Source: Pseudomonas japonica (GTDB lineage: Bacteria > Pseudomonadota > Gammaproteobacteria > Pseudomonadales > Pseudomonadaceae). Taken from it: DNA of 64,000 nucleotides. The stretch covers positions 1 to 64,000 of the forward strand of contig NZ_FZOL01000024.1 in NCBI RefSeq assembly GCF_900188455.1, read 5' to 3'. Of this stretch, positions 44,477 through 52,684 are shown in pieces (within the stretch, counting starts at the first letter, position 1; each line of letters opens with the position of its first letter). A program made the translations under genes and the position numbers. The notes beneath the pieces are model-generated. The model did not search any database. It was not told the DNA's origin and saw nothing but the letters and a program-made list of their open reading frames with translations.

Positions 44477-44537
44477 TTGACTTGTACAACGCCCGGCCTA
44501 TGCTGAGTGACGTTGTACATGTTTTTATCTTTGTACA
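44477..44537 (+). promoter_or_regulatory. Promoter with three TTGTACA operators before the photolyase operon
   Basis: A sigma-70 promoter reads TTGACT (44477-44482), 16-base gap, TATGCT (44499-44504). TTGTACA occurs at 44482-44488, overlapping the -35 end, and at 44513-44519 and 44531-44537, 18 bases apart. Placement over the start site suits repression. The most likely binder is the MerR protein encoded at 45501-46415. Confidence 0.75.
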
Positions 44538-44554
44538 AGAAAGGTCGTTTCATC

Positions 44555-45511
44555 ATGCCCGACACCAAGCCCAAAATCGCCATCAGCGCCTGCCTGGCAG
44601 GTGAGGAAGTCCGCTTCAATGGCGGTCACAAGCAGTCGCGCCTGTGCACCGAGGTCCTGGCGGAGCATTTCGAACTGGTGCCGGTCTGTCCGGAAGTGGC
44701 GATCGGCCTGGGCACGCCACGGGCGGCGATTCACCTGAGCGGCGATCCCGAGCATCCCCGCGCGACCGGCAGTCGCGATCCCTCCCTGGACGTGTCCGAC
44801 GCCCTGCGTGACTACGCGGAACACACCGCCGCGCACCTGGACGATATCTGCGGCTACATCTTCATGCAGAAGTCGCCGTCCTGCGGGCTGGAGCGCATCA
44901 AGGTCTACCAGGCCAACGGCTATCCGGCCCGGCAGCGCGCCAGCGGGCTGTATGCCGCGCGCTTCTGCGAGCTGCGTCCGGACCTGCCGGTGGAGGAAGA
45001 AGGACGCCTGTGCGACCCGGTGCTGCGGGAAAACTTCGTCACCCGGGTGCTGGCCCATGCCGACTGGCAGCGTCTGCGCGCCGAAGGCCTGAGCCGGCAT
45101 GCGCTGATCGCCTTTCATTCACGCTACAAGTACCAGTTGATGGCGCATAACCCCGAGCAGTACCGGGTCCTCGGCAAGTTGCTCGGCAGCATGACCCGCC
45201 AGGACGACGCCGAAGCGCTCGGCGCCCGCTACTTCAGCCAGTTGATGGCCGCCCTGCGGCGCTGCGCCAGCCGCGGCACCCACGGCAATGTGCTGATGCA
45301 CCTGAGCGGCTACCTGCGGCCTGTCCTCGGTCCGCAGGACAAACAGGAAATCCGCCACCTGATCGACCAGTACATGGCCGGCGTGGTGCCTCTTGTCGTG
45401 CCGCTGACCCTGCTCAAACACCATTTGCGTCACCACCCCGATCCCTACCTGCTGGGCCAGGTCTACCTGCAACCCCACCCGGAAAACCTGAGCCTGCGCA
45501 ATGCCATCTGA
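44555..45511 (+). CDS. DUF523/DUF1722 protein (YbgA-like)
   Basis: A 318-residue fusion. The N-terminal DUF523 half begins KIAISACLAGEEVRFNGGHK and has conserved cysteines (SACL, PVCPEV, SPSCGL). The C-terminal DUF1722 (YbgA) half includes HSRYKYQLMAHNPEQYRVLG. Such genes often lie beside phr and have a role in the light response or DNA repair that is not settled. The ATG at 44555 lies inside the operator-controlled transcript. It overlaps the MerR gene by 11 bases. Confidence 0.88.
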   Translation: MPDTKPKIAISACLAGEEVRFNGGHKQSRLCTEVLAEHFELVPVCPEVAIGLGTPRAAIHLSGDPEHPRATGSRDPSLDVSDALRDYAEHTAAHLDDICGYIFMQKSPSCGLERIKVYQANGYPARQRASGLYAARFCELRPDLPVEEEGRLCDPVLRENFVTRVLAHADWQRLRAEGLSRHALIAFHSRYKYQLMAHNPEQYRVLGKLLGSMTRQDDAEALGARYFSQLMAALRRCASRGTHGNVLMHLSGYLRPVLGPQDKQEIRHLIDQYMAGVVPLVVPLTLLKHHLRHHPDPYLLGQVYLQPHPENLSLRNAI

Positions 45512-46415
45512 GCCTCTGCTGCCGATCCGCGAAATCGCCCGGCTGACCGGGGTCAATCCGGTGACCCTGCGCGCCTGGGAACGGCGCTACGGCCTGGTGG
45601 TGCCACAACGCACCAGCAAAGGGCACCGACTGTACAGCCAGGAGCAGGTACAACGGATCCAGACGATCCTGTCCTGGCTCAACCGTGGCGTCGCGGTCAG
45701 CCAGGTCCTGCCGCTGCTGGAACATGAGCAGGCGGCGCAGCAGCCCACCCCGGGAGACGACTGGCAGGCGCAGCGCGCAATGCTCACCGACTGCATCGCC
45801 CATCTTGCCGAGCGCCGCCTCGACCAGCAGTTCAACCAGGCGATGGCGCTGTACCCGGCGTTCACCCTCTGCGAGCACTTGCTGCTGCCGTTGCTCGACC
45901 ATCTGGAAACCCGCTGGCAGGTGCATCCCTGCGCCAACGTCGAGCAGGCGTTTTTCCATAGCTGGCTGCGCAGCAAGCTGGGGCTGCGGGTGTACCACAA
46001 CAACCGCCAGTCCAATGGCGCGCCGGTACTGCTCATCAGCGCCGACACGTACCCCGTCGACCCCGCGCTGTGGCTGTGTGCCTGGCTGGTCAGTGATGCC
46101 GGCTATCCGGTGGAGGTCTTCGACCTGCCTCTGCAGGGCCGCGACCTGGCACTGGCGATCGAGCGGCTGCACGCCCGCGCCCTGCTGCTCAGCATCAATA
46201 GCGCGGCCGACAGCGAACGCCTGCACCGCAGTCTCACCCTGATCGAGGTGCCGAAACTCCTGTTCGGCGCCGCGGTCACTCTACATAGGCAAGCCGCGCG
46301 ACCTGATGCCGAGTGGTACCTGCTCGACTCGCCGTTGGCCGCACTGCGCTGCCTGAAAGGACTTGGCGCACTTGCCCCGAACACCTCTGTCCCCGGAAAC
46401 CCAGCATGCAATTGA
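45501..46415 (+). CDS. LitR-type MerR-family regulator, probably class II (light response)
   Basis: A 304-residue regulator. The N-terminal helix-turn-helix (PIREIARLTGVNPVTLRAWERRYGL) is followed by a helical linker and a C-terminal domain shaped like the cobalamin-binding fold. The usual cobalamin ligand motifs are not seen: the CarH-like EH pair is replaced by ANVEQAF, and the DxHxxG motif by ADTYPVD. This matches class II LitR proteins, described for P. putida as acting with LOV photosensors. It lies in one operon with DUF523/DUF1722 and phr and probably controls the TTGTACA sites. Confidence 0.8.
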   Translation: MPSEPLLPIREIARLTGVNPVTLRAWERRYGLVVPQRTSKGHRLYSQEQVQRIQTILSWLNRGVAVSQVLPLLEHEQAAQQPTPGDDWQAQRAMLTDCIAHLAERRLDQQFNQAMALYPAFTLCEHLLLPLLDHLETRWQVHPCANVEQAFFHSWLRSKLGLRVYHNNRQSNGAPVLLISADTYPVDPALWLCAWLVSDAGYPVEVFDLPLQGRDLALAIERLHARALLLSINSAADSERLHRSLTLIEVPKLLFGAAVTLHRQAARPDAEWYLLDSPLAALRCLKGLGALAPNTSVPGNPACN

Positions 46416-47845
46416 TCTGGCTGCGCAGCGATCTGCGTATTCACGACAACACCGCCCTGGCCGCCGCCTGCGAGCGCGGCCCCACCCTGGCCCTGTGGCT
46501 GATCAGCCCCGGCCAATGGCAAGAACATGACGACGCCCCCTGCAAGATCGACTTCTGGCTGCGCAACCTGCGCCAACTGAAGAACGACCTCGCGCCCTAC
46601 GGCATCCCCCTGCTGATTCGTCACGCCGAGCACTGGAAAAACGCGCCCCAGGTGATCCACGAGGTCTGCCGCGCGCATGGCGTGCAGGACGTGCATGTGA
46701 ACGAGGAATACGGGATCAACGAGGAGCACCGCGACCGTGCGGTCGCTGACCTGCTGGCGCGTCACGACATCCGCCTGCACGCCCATCTCGACCAGCTGCT
46801 GTTCCGCCCCGGCACGGTGCTGACCCGCAGCGGCGACTATTTCAAGGTCTTCACCCAGTTCCGCAAGGTCTGCTACCAGCGCCTCCACCATGGCCTCCCG
46901 CCCCTGCACAGGCTGCCGAAGAAGCAGGAACCGACCGGCATCGCCAGTGACGAGATCCCCACGGCGATCGAGGGTTTTCCTGCGCCGCCGGAGGCGCTGC
47001 GCGAGTGCTGGCCGGCCGGTGAGGAGCATGCGCGTGAACGCTTGAAAGAGTTCGTCGCCGATGCCATGGCCAACTATCCTGAACAGCGCGATGTGCCGAG
47101 CATCGACGGCACCAGCCAATTGTCGCCGTACCTGGCGGCGGGGGTGATCTCGGTGCGGCAGTGCCTGCATGCGGCACTGGCGAACAACCAGGGCGAGTTC
47201 GAAAGCGGCAATCCCGGCGCGGTGAGCTGGATCAACGAGTTGCTCTGGCGCGAGTTCTACAAGCATGTGCTGAGCGGCTACCCACGGGTGTCGCGGCATC
47301 GGGCCTTCCGTCCCGCCACCGAGGCGGTGAAATGGCGCGATGCCCCCGAAGACCTGGCAGCCTGGCAGCAAGGTCGCACCGGCGTGCCGATCGTCGACGC
47401 CGCCATGCGCCAGTTGCTCGCCACCGGCTGGATGCACAATCGCTTGCGCATGGTAGTGGCGATGTTCCTCAGCAAGAACCTGCTGATCGACTGGCGCAAG
47501 GGTGAAGAATTCTTCATGCGTCACCTGATCGATGGAGATCTGGCGGCAAACAATGGTGGCTGGCAGTGGAGCGCCTCCACCGGGACCGACTCCGTACCCT
47601 ATTTCCGGGTGTTCAACCCCGTGAGTCAGTCCGAGCGCTTCGACAAAAAGGGACGCTTCCTGCGACACTGGTTACCGGAACTGAGAGATTTGGATGACAA
47701 GGATGTTCACAGCCCCGGCGGCCTGTTTGCGGTAAAGGGTTATCCACAGCCCATCGTCGACCTGGCCATGAGTCGCCAGCGAGCGATAGACGCATTCAGG
47801 CAGCTCCCTAAAGCACAAGAAGTAGAGCCAGCCCGTGAATACTGA
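46406..47845 (+). CDS. phr: Deoxyribodipyrimidine photolyase
   Basis: A 479-residue class I cyclobutane pyrimidine dimer photolyase that uses light to repair UV damage. The N-terminal antenna domain begins MQLIWLRSDLRIHDNTAL. The FAD domain has WINELLWREFYKHVL, RQLLATGWMHNRLRMVVAMFL and GGWQWSASTGTDSVPYFRVFNP. The length is normal. It overlaps the MerR gene by ten bases and the next gene by eleven. Confidence 0.96.
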   Translation: MQLIWLRSDLRIHDNTALAAACERGPTLALWLISPGQWQEHDDAPCKIDFWLRNLRQLKNDLAPYGIPLLIRHAEHWKNAPQVIHEVCRAHGVQDVHVNEEYGINEEHRDRAVADLLARHDIRLHAHLDQLLFRPGTVLTRSGDYFKVFTQFRKVCYQRLHHGLPPLHRLPKKQEPTGIASDEIPTAIEGFPAPPEALRECWPAGEEHARERLKEFVADAMANYPEQRDVPSIDGTSQLSPYLAAGVISVRQCLHAALANNQGEFESGNPGAVSWINELLWREFYKHVLSGYPRVSRHRAFRPATEAVKWRDAPEDLAAWQQGRTGVPIVDAAMRQLLATGWMHNRLRMVVAMFLSKNLLIDWRKGEEFFMRHLIDGDLAANNGGWQWSASTGTDSVPYFRVFNPVSQSERFDKKGRFLRHWLPELRDLDDKDVHSPGGLFAVKGYPQPIVDLAMSRQRAIDAFRQLPKAQEVEPAREY

Positions 47846-48533
47846 GCATCCAAAACGAATCTGGGTCACCGGCGCCGGAGACGGCCTCGGTCATGCATTG
47901 GCCTTGCACCTGCTCACCCTCGGTCACCAGGTGGCGGTCAGCGGCCGAGCCCCGCTCGCCCCTCTCCCCGAACAACTGGCCGGACAATGCCTGATCCTCG
48001 ACGGCGACCTCAGCGACAGTGCCCACGCCGAGCGCATGACCCAATGCATCCAGGAACACTGGGGCGCGCTGGACACCCTGATCCTCAACGCAGGCACCTG
48101 CGACTACCTCGACGACCAGGCGCAAGGCACCGCGATGCTCGAAGCCTTGATCGCCAGTAACCTGGCCGCCAGCCGCAACGGCCTCGACAGTGCCCTGCCG
48201 CTGCTGGTGGCCGGGCAGCAAGCCCATGTCGTGGGAATTCTGAGCAGCCTCACGGCGCTGCAGCAGCACGAAAGCAGTCAATGGCCCACCGCGCAGAACA
48301 GCCTGGGGCAATGGTTCAGCGAGGCTCGCGCTCGTCTGTCGCCGATGGAAATCGATCTGACCCTGGTCGCGCCGCAGACCCTGAAGAAGCCGATCACCCA
48401 GAGCATTGCCCTGCCCCAGCAATGGACGGCCGAGAGCGCCGCCCTGGCGATCATCGATCGCTTGCCGCTGCGCATGCCGGAGATGGTCCTGGAAGCGTTG
48501 TCGATGAGCAGCCTGTGGCCATTGCGGCGCTGA
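47835..48533 (+). CDS. SDR-like protein with degenerate active site
   Basis: A 232-residue short-chain-dehydrogenase-fold protein. The nucleotide motif is WVTGAGDGLGHALALHL and the LILNAGTCDY block is present. The catalytic block is not: after the usual SSL, the expected YxxxK reads as WPTAQNS, so the tyrosine and lysine seem absent. It may be a non-catalytic binding protein. It starts with GTG, overlapping phr, and is therefore in the photolyase operon. Confidence 0.75.
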   Translation: MNTEHPKRIWVTGAGDGLGHALALHLLTLGHQVAVSGRAPLAPLPEQLAGQCLILDGDLSDSAHAERMTQCIQEHWGALDTLILNAGTCDYLDDQAQGTAMLEALIASNLAASRNGLDSALPLLVAGQQAHVVGILSSLTALQQHESSQWPTAQNSLGQWFSEARARLSPMEIDLTLVAPQTLKKPITQSIALPQQWTAESAALAIIDRLPLRMPEMVLEALSMSSLWPLRR

Positions 48534-48551
48534 CCGCGGACGACCGCGCAA

Positions 48552-48584
48552 AAGAAAACCCCGCCATCCGGCGGGGTTTTCGTT
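48552..48584. terminator. Terminator of the photolyase operon
   Basis: Arms AAAACCCCGCC (48555-48565) and GGCGGGGTTTT (48570-48580) with loop ATCC. It has flanking A and T tracts and lies between convergent genes, so it likely works both ways. Confidence 0.9.
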
Positions 48585-48590
48585 CATGCC

Positions 48591-49106
48591 TCAGAGCGAC
48601 ATGCGGTAATGCAGGGCATAGCTCTCGAGCCCGTCATTGGGCTGGCTGAGTCCGGCATTGGAATAGTGGATGGCGCGAATGCCGACTTCGTGTCCGCCGG
48701 CGAAACGCAGGCCGAAGCCGATGCGGTCTTCGAACTGGAACGAGGACCCCAGATCGTTGTCTTCCAGCTCGGTGTTGGCGAAGGCCGCGACCCCGATACC
48801 GGCCTCGATGTACGGCTTGACCGAGTCGCCGGCGAACTCGTAGACGAACACCGGCGCGAACGACAGGCTGTGGTTGCTCGACGTTTTGTCGCCGTCCCAA
48901 TAGGTGTAGCCGGCGTCCCAGTAGCCGGTCAGGCGACCGACGCTGGTCTGCCACCAACTGACGTCCCAGGCGGATTCAAGGCCGAGGCGATAGGTCATGG
49001 TGGAGTCGCTGGTCTGTCCCACGGCGAACGTGACGTCAGCGGCCTGCGCAGTGAATACGTACCCCAAGGTTGCGGCTGCAACCACAGCCAAGCAAAGTTT
49101 CTTCAT
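48591..49106 (-). CDS. pagL: Lipid A 3-O-deacylase PagL
   Basis: A 171-residue outer-membrane barrel enzyme that removes an acyl chain from lipid A. A signal peptide (MKKLCLAVVAAATLGYVFTAQA) precedes the barrel. The catalytic pair is seen in IHYSNAGLS (His and Ser), and the likely Glu is in GLESYALHYRMSL. The chain ends in an aromatic/hydrophobic barrel-like strand. I prefer the ATG at 49106, because AAGG then lies at correct distance; the ATG at 49115 does not allow that. Confidence 0.92.
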   Translation of the reverse strand: MKKLCLAVVAAATLGYVFTAQAADVTFAVGQTSDSTMTYRLGLESAWDVSWWQTSVGRLTGYWDAGYTYWDGDKTSSNHSLSFAPVFVYEFAGDSVKPYIEAGIGVAAFANTELEDNDLGSSFQFEDRIGFGLRFAGGHEVGIRAIHYSNAGLSQPNDGLESYALHYRMSL

Positions 49107-49228
49107 GAGAAACATCCTTTATAGGAAATCCTGTTCGTTGGTTTTTGTCTCATCAGACAACTTAGTAGAAATCAGCGCTTACAAAGGAGTTCAGTGGCAT
49201 TTCGACACTTTGTAAAAATCTTGTCGAC

Positions 49229-50029
49229 TTACCGAGTGAAGCTTTGCACAGCGTCGGATTTCTTCCACAGCAAAGGCAGGATGTTTCTCAAATGATCGGG
49301 GTCAGCGCTGGTCCAGAATTGCGTCGGCCGTGCCGGCCCGCTGGCCAGCAGGTTGCGCTCGGCGAGCAGGCGCTGCAGCTGACGGGCTACCGCGGCGCCG
49401 GTGTCGATGATCGCCACGGAGGCCGGGACCATTCGACTCAGCAGCGGGCGCAGGAAGGGATAGTGGGTGCAGCCAAGGATGATGGTGTCGCAACCCGCGG
49501 CGAGCAGGGGCTCGACATAGCCCTGTAGCAACCGTTGCAGGACCGGGCTGTTCAGGTCGCCGGCCTCGATCAGTTCCACCAGGCCGGGACATGGCTGGGT
49601 CACCACCCGTACATCGCTGGCGAAGCGATCGAGCAGCGCGGCGAACTTGGCGCTCTGCAGGGTACCGGTGGTGGCGAGGACCCCCACTACCCCGCTGCGG
49701 GTCGCCGCGGCAGCCGGTTTCACCGCCGGTTCCATCCCCACCAGGGGCCACTGCGCAAAGCGCTCGCGCAGGTCGGCGGCGGCGGCCACGGTGGCGGTAT
49801 TGCAGGCCAGGACCACGGCCTTGACGCCCTGTTCCTGGAAAAACTCGGCCACGCTGCGGCAGCGCTGGCGAATGAACTCGGGAGACTTCTCGCCATAGGG
49901 AATGTTGCCGCAGTCCGCCACGTAGAGCAGCGACTCGTCAGGCAGCAGGCGGGCGATCTCGGCCAGCACCGACAGACCGCCGACGCCGGAATCGAACACG
50001 CCTACCGGCGCCGCCGCGGCGTCAGCCAT
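49229..50029 (-). CDS. murI: Glutamate racemase
   Basis: A 266-residue enzyme making D-glutamate for peptidoglycan. The two catalytic cysteines are in VVLACNTATVAA and in IILGCTHYPFL. The start at 50029 (MADAAAAPVGVFDSGVGG) gives the family N-terminus; the longer frame reads into moeB. It overlaps the moeB stop by eight bases, so the two are coupled. Confidence 0.95.
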   Translation of the reverse strand: MADAAAAPVGVFDSGVGGLSVLAEIARLLPDESLLYVADCGNIPYGEKSPEFIRQRCRSVAEFFQEQGVKAVVLACNTATVAAAADLRERFAQWPLVGMEPAVKPAAAATRSGVVGVLATTGTLQSAKFAALLDRFASDVRVVTQPCPGLVELIEAGDLNSPVLQRLLQGYVEPLLAAGCDTIILGCTHYPFLRPLLSRMVPASVAIIDTGAAVARQLQRLLAERNLLASGPARPTQFWTSADPDHLRNILPLLWKKSDAVQSFTR

Positions 50030-50777
50030 GAGTGCTCCCGCACACGGCGCAGGCCGGATCGCGCTTGACCCGCAGCTCGCGGAAGCGCGTACCCAGCGCA
50101 TCCACCAGAAGCAGGCGCCCCACCAGCGGCTCGCCGAAGCCGGCCAGCAGCTTCAGCGCTTCCAGCGCCTGCAGGCTGCCGACCAGGCCCACCAGCGGGC
50201 CGACCACGCCGGCCTCGCTGCAGGTCAGTTCGGCGTCGCTGCCGTGACCATACAGGCAGTGGTAGCACGGGCTCTCCGGGCGGCGCGGGTCGAACACCGA
50301 CAACTGCCCTTCCAGGCGAATCGCCGCGCCACTGACCAAGGGCTTGCCAGCCTTGACGCAGGCGGCATTGACCGCCTCGCGGGTGGCGAAATTGTCCGAG
50401 CAGTCCAGCACCAGATCGACAGCGGCCACCGCGGCGGCGAGGGAATCCTCGTCCAGCGCCTGGCGGTGGGCGACCAGCTCGATGTCCGGGTTCAGCCCAC
50501 GCAAGCGCACCAGCGCCGAATCCACCTTGGACTGGCCGACCGCGGCGACGTCATGAATGATCTGCCGTTGCAGGTTGGTCAGGTCGACCGTGTCGAAGTC
50601 CGCCAGGTGCAGGCTGCCAACCCCCGCCGCCGCCAGGTAGAGAGCCACCGGCGAGCCGAGGCCGCCAAGGCCGACGATCAGGGCGCTGGCGCTCTTCAGG
50701 CGCAACTGGCCGTCGATATCGATCTGCGCCAGCAGAATCTGCCGGCTGTACCGCAGCAGTTCTTCGTCGCTCAGCAC
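50022..50777 (-). CDS. moeB: Molybdopterin-synthase adenylyltransferase
   Basis: A 251-residue E1-like enzyme that adenylates the MoaD C-terminus in molybdenum cofactor synthesis. The nucleotide motif is LIVGLGGLGSPVALYL, and DLTNLQRQI follows. Two zinc CxxC pairs are seen (CYHCLYG and CAVCGS). It could also serve ThiS in thiamine synthesis. It overlaps prmC by seven bases. Confidence 0.92.
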   Translation of the reverse strand: MLSDEELLRYSRQILLAQIDIDGQLRLKSASALIVGLGGLGSPVALYLAAAGVGSLHLADFDTVDLTNLQRQIIHDVAAVGQSKVDSALVRLRGLNPDIELVAHRQALDEDSLAAAVAAVDLVLDCSDNFATREAVNAACVKAGKPLVSGAAIRLEGQLSVFDPRRPESPCYHCLYGHGSDAELTCSEAGVVGPLVGLVGSLQALEALKLLAGFGEPLVGRLLLVDALGTRFRELRVKRDPACAVCGSTHG

Positions 50778-51601
50778 GGCAGGCGCCCCAGGGTAATGCG
50801 CTCGTGAGCGTTCAGGTCGAGGTGGCTTTCGATCTGCTCGAAGCCGTGTCGGGCCAGCAGTTCACGCACCGCGGCAGCCTGGTCGAAGCCATGCTCCAGC
50901 AGCAGCCAGCCGCCCGCGACCAGATGCGCCGGGGCCTCGGCGATGATCAGGCGCAGGTCGTCCAGACCGTCCTGCCCGGCGACCAGGGCGCTGCTCGGCT
51001 CGAAACGCACGTCGCCCGCGACCAGGTGCGGGTCCGCGGCGGCGATATAGGGCGGGTTGCTGATGATCAGTTCGAAGCGCTGCCCAGCCAAGGCACTGAA
51101 CCAGTGGCTGGCGAGCACGCTGACGTTGTCCAGTTGCAGGCGCTGGCGGTTGCGCTCGGCCAGGGCCACGGCCTCCTCGACGCGATCCACCGCGGTCACC
51201 TGCCACTGTCGGCGCTCGCTGGCCAGGGCCAGGGCGATGGCACCGGTGCCAGTGCCGAGATCGAGGACCCGGGCCGGGTCGCCCGGCTGCAGGCGCATGG
51301 CGGTTTCCACCAGCAACTCGGTTTCCGGACGCGGGATCAGGGTGTGCGGAGCGACCTCCAGGTCCAGGTTCCAGAAACCCTGCTGCCCGAGGATGTAGGC
51401 CACCGGCTCGCCGGCGCGGCGGCGTTGCAGATAGTCGGCGAAGGTCTGCGCCGCCTCGCTGGAGACGATGCGCTCCGGCCAGGTGTGCAGGTAGCTGCGG
51501 GTCTTGCCGATGGCGGCGGCCAGGAGCAGTTCGATGTCCAGACGCGCGGTGGGCGAGTCGGGAAGCTCCGCGCCGCGGAGCAGGCTGGCGATGATGGTCA
51601 T
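50771..51601 (-). CDS. prmC: Peptide chain release factor glutamine methyltransferase
   Basis: A 276-residue SAM enzyme (HemK) that methylates the GGQ glutamine of release factors. The SAM motif is RVLDLGTGTGAIALALA and the catalytic motif is ISNPPYI. It is placed directly downstream of prfA, whose product it modifies, with no gap between the stop and the ATG at 51601. Confidence 0.95.
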   Translation of the reverse strand: MTIIASLLRGAELPDSPTARLDIELLLAAAIGKTRSYLHTWPERIVSSEAAQTFADYLQRRRAGEPVAYILGQQGFWNLDLEVAPHTLIPRPETELLVETAMRLQPGDPARVLDLGTGTGAIALALASERRQWQVTAVDRVEEAVALAERNRQRLQLDNVSVLASHWFSALAGQRFELIISNPPYIAAADPHLVAGDVRFEPSSALVAGQDGLDDLRLIIAEAPAHLVAGGWLLLEHGFDQAAAVRELLARHGFEQIESHLDLNAHERITLGRLPC

Positions 51602-52684
51602 TTAGTCACCCAAAGCGGCCAGTTGGTCGGCCTGGTATTCCGCCAGCAGCGGTTCGATCACGGCGTCCACGCCACCCGCCAGCACGTCGTCCAGCGAGTA
51701 CAGGGTCAGGTTGATGCGGTGGTCGGTGACCCGGCCCTGTGGATAGTTGTAGGTACGGATGCGCTCGGAACGGTCGCCCGAGCCCACCTGCAGCTTGCGT
51801 TCCGAGGCCATGGCGCTCTGCGCGGCGCTGGTCTGCATGTCGTTGAGCTTGGCCGACAGCCAGGACATCGCTCGCGCACGGTTCTTGTGCTGCGAGCGCT
51901 CTTCCTGGCACTCCACCACGATGCCGGTGGGCAAGTGGGTGATGCGGATCGCCGAATCGGTCTTGTTCACGTGCTGACCGCCGGCGCCGGAAGCCCGGTA
52001 GGTATCGACGCGCAGGTCGGCCGGATTGATCTCGATGGCGACCTGTTCGTCCGGCTCCGGCAGCACCGCCACGGTGCACGCGGAGGTGTGGATGCGGCCC
52101 TGGGACTCGGTCTCGGGAACGCGCTGCACGCGGTGCGCGCCGGACTCGAACTTGAGCTTGCCGTAGACGCTGTCGCCCTCGACCCGGGCGATGATCTCCT
52201 TGTAGCCGCCGTGCTCGCCCTCGTTTTCCGAGAGGATTTCCAGGCGCCAGCCGCGCCGCTCGGCGTAGCGCGAGTACATGCGGAACAGGTCGCCGGAGAA
52301 GATCGCCGCCTCGTCACCGCCGGTACCGGCGCGGATTTCCAGGAACACGTTGCGCCCGTCGTTGGGGTCCTTGGGCAAGAGCATGCGTTGCAGCTGCTTT
52401 TCCAGCTCCTGCAACTGCTCCTTGGCTTCGCGCACTTCTTCCACGGCCATCTCGCGCAGATCGGGATCGCTGTCCTTGAGCAGGGCCTGGGCCCCCTCCA
52501 GATCGTCCTGCAGCTTGCGCCACTGCATATAGCCGGCAGCCACCGGTTCGACTTCGGCGTATTCGCGGGAATAGGCGCGGAAACGGGTCTGGTCGGAAAT
52601 GACTTCGGCATCGCCGAGCAGGGCGGTCAGTTCCTCGAAGCGGTCCTGGAGTATGTCCAGTTTGTTCAGCAGTGACGCTTTCAT
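51602..52684 (-). CDS. prfA: Peptide chain release factor 1
   Basis: A 360-residue RF1 that reads UAA and UAG. The peptidyl-release motif is GGQ in SGAGGQHVNKTDSAIRI, and the codon-recognition loop lies upstream. The length is normal. It overlaps hemA by four bases and is followed at once by prmC. Confidence 0.97.
   Translation of the reverse strand: MKASLLNKLDILQDRFEELTALLGDAEVISDQTRFRAYSREYAEVEPVAAGYMQWRKLQDDLEGAQALLKDSDPDLREMAVEEVREAKEQLQELEKQLQRMLLPKDPNDGRNVFLEIRAGTGGDEAAIFSGDLFRMYSRYAERRGWRLEILSENEGEHGGYKEIIARVEGDSVYGKLKFESGAHRVQRVPETESQGRIHTSACTVAVLPEPDEQVAIEINPADLRVDTYRASGAGGQHVNKTDSAIRITHLPTGIVVECQEERSQHKNRARAMSWLSAKLNDMQTSAAQSAMASERKLQVGSGDRSERIRTYNYPQGRVTDHRINLTLYSLDDVLAGGVDAVIEPLLAEYQADQLAALGD

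Noticed and set aside
44507..45511. Longer start for the DUF523/DUF1722 gene at 44507
   Set aside because: It would begin inside the operator and promoter region; the ATG at 44555 begins the conserved KIAISACLAG block.
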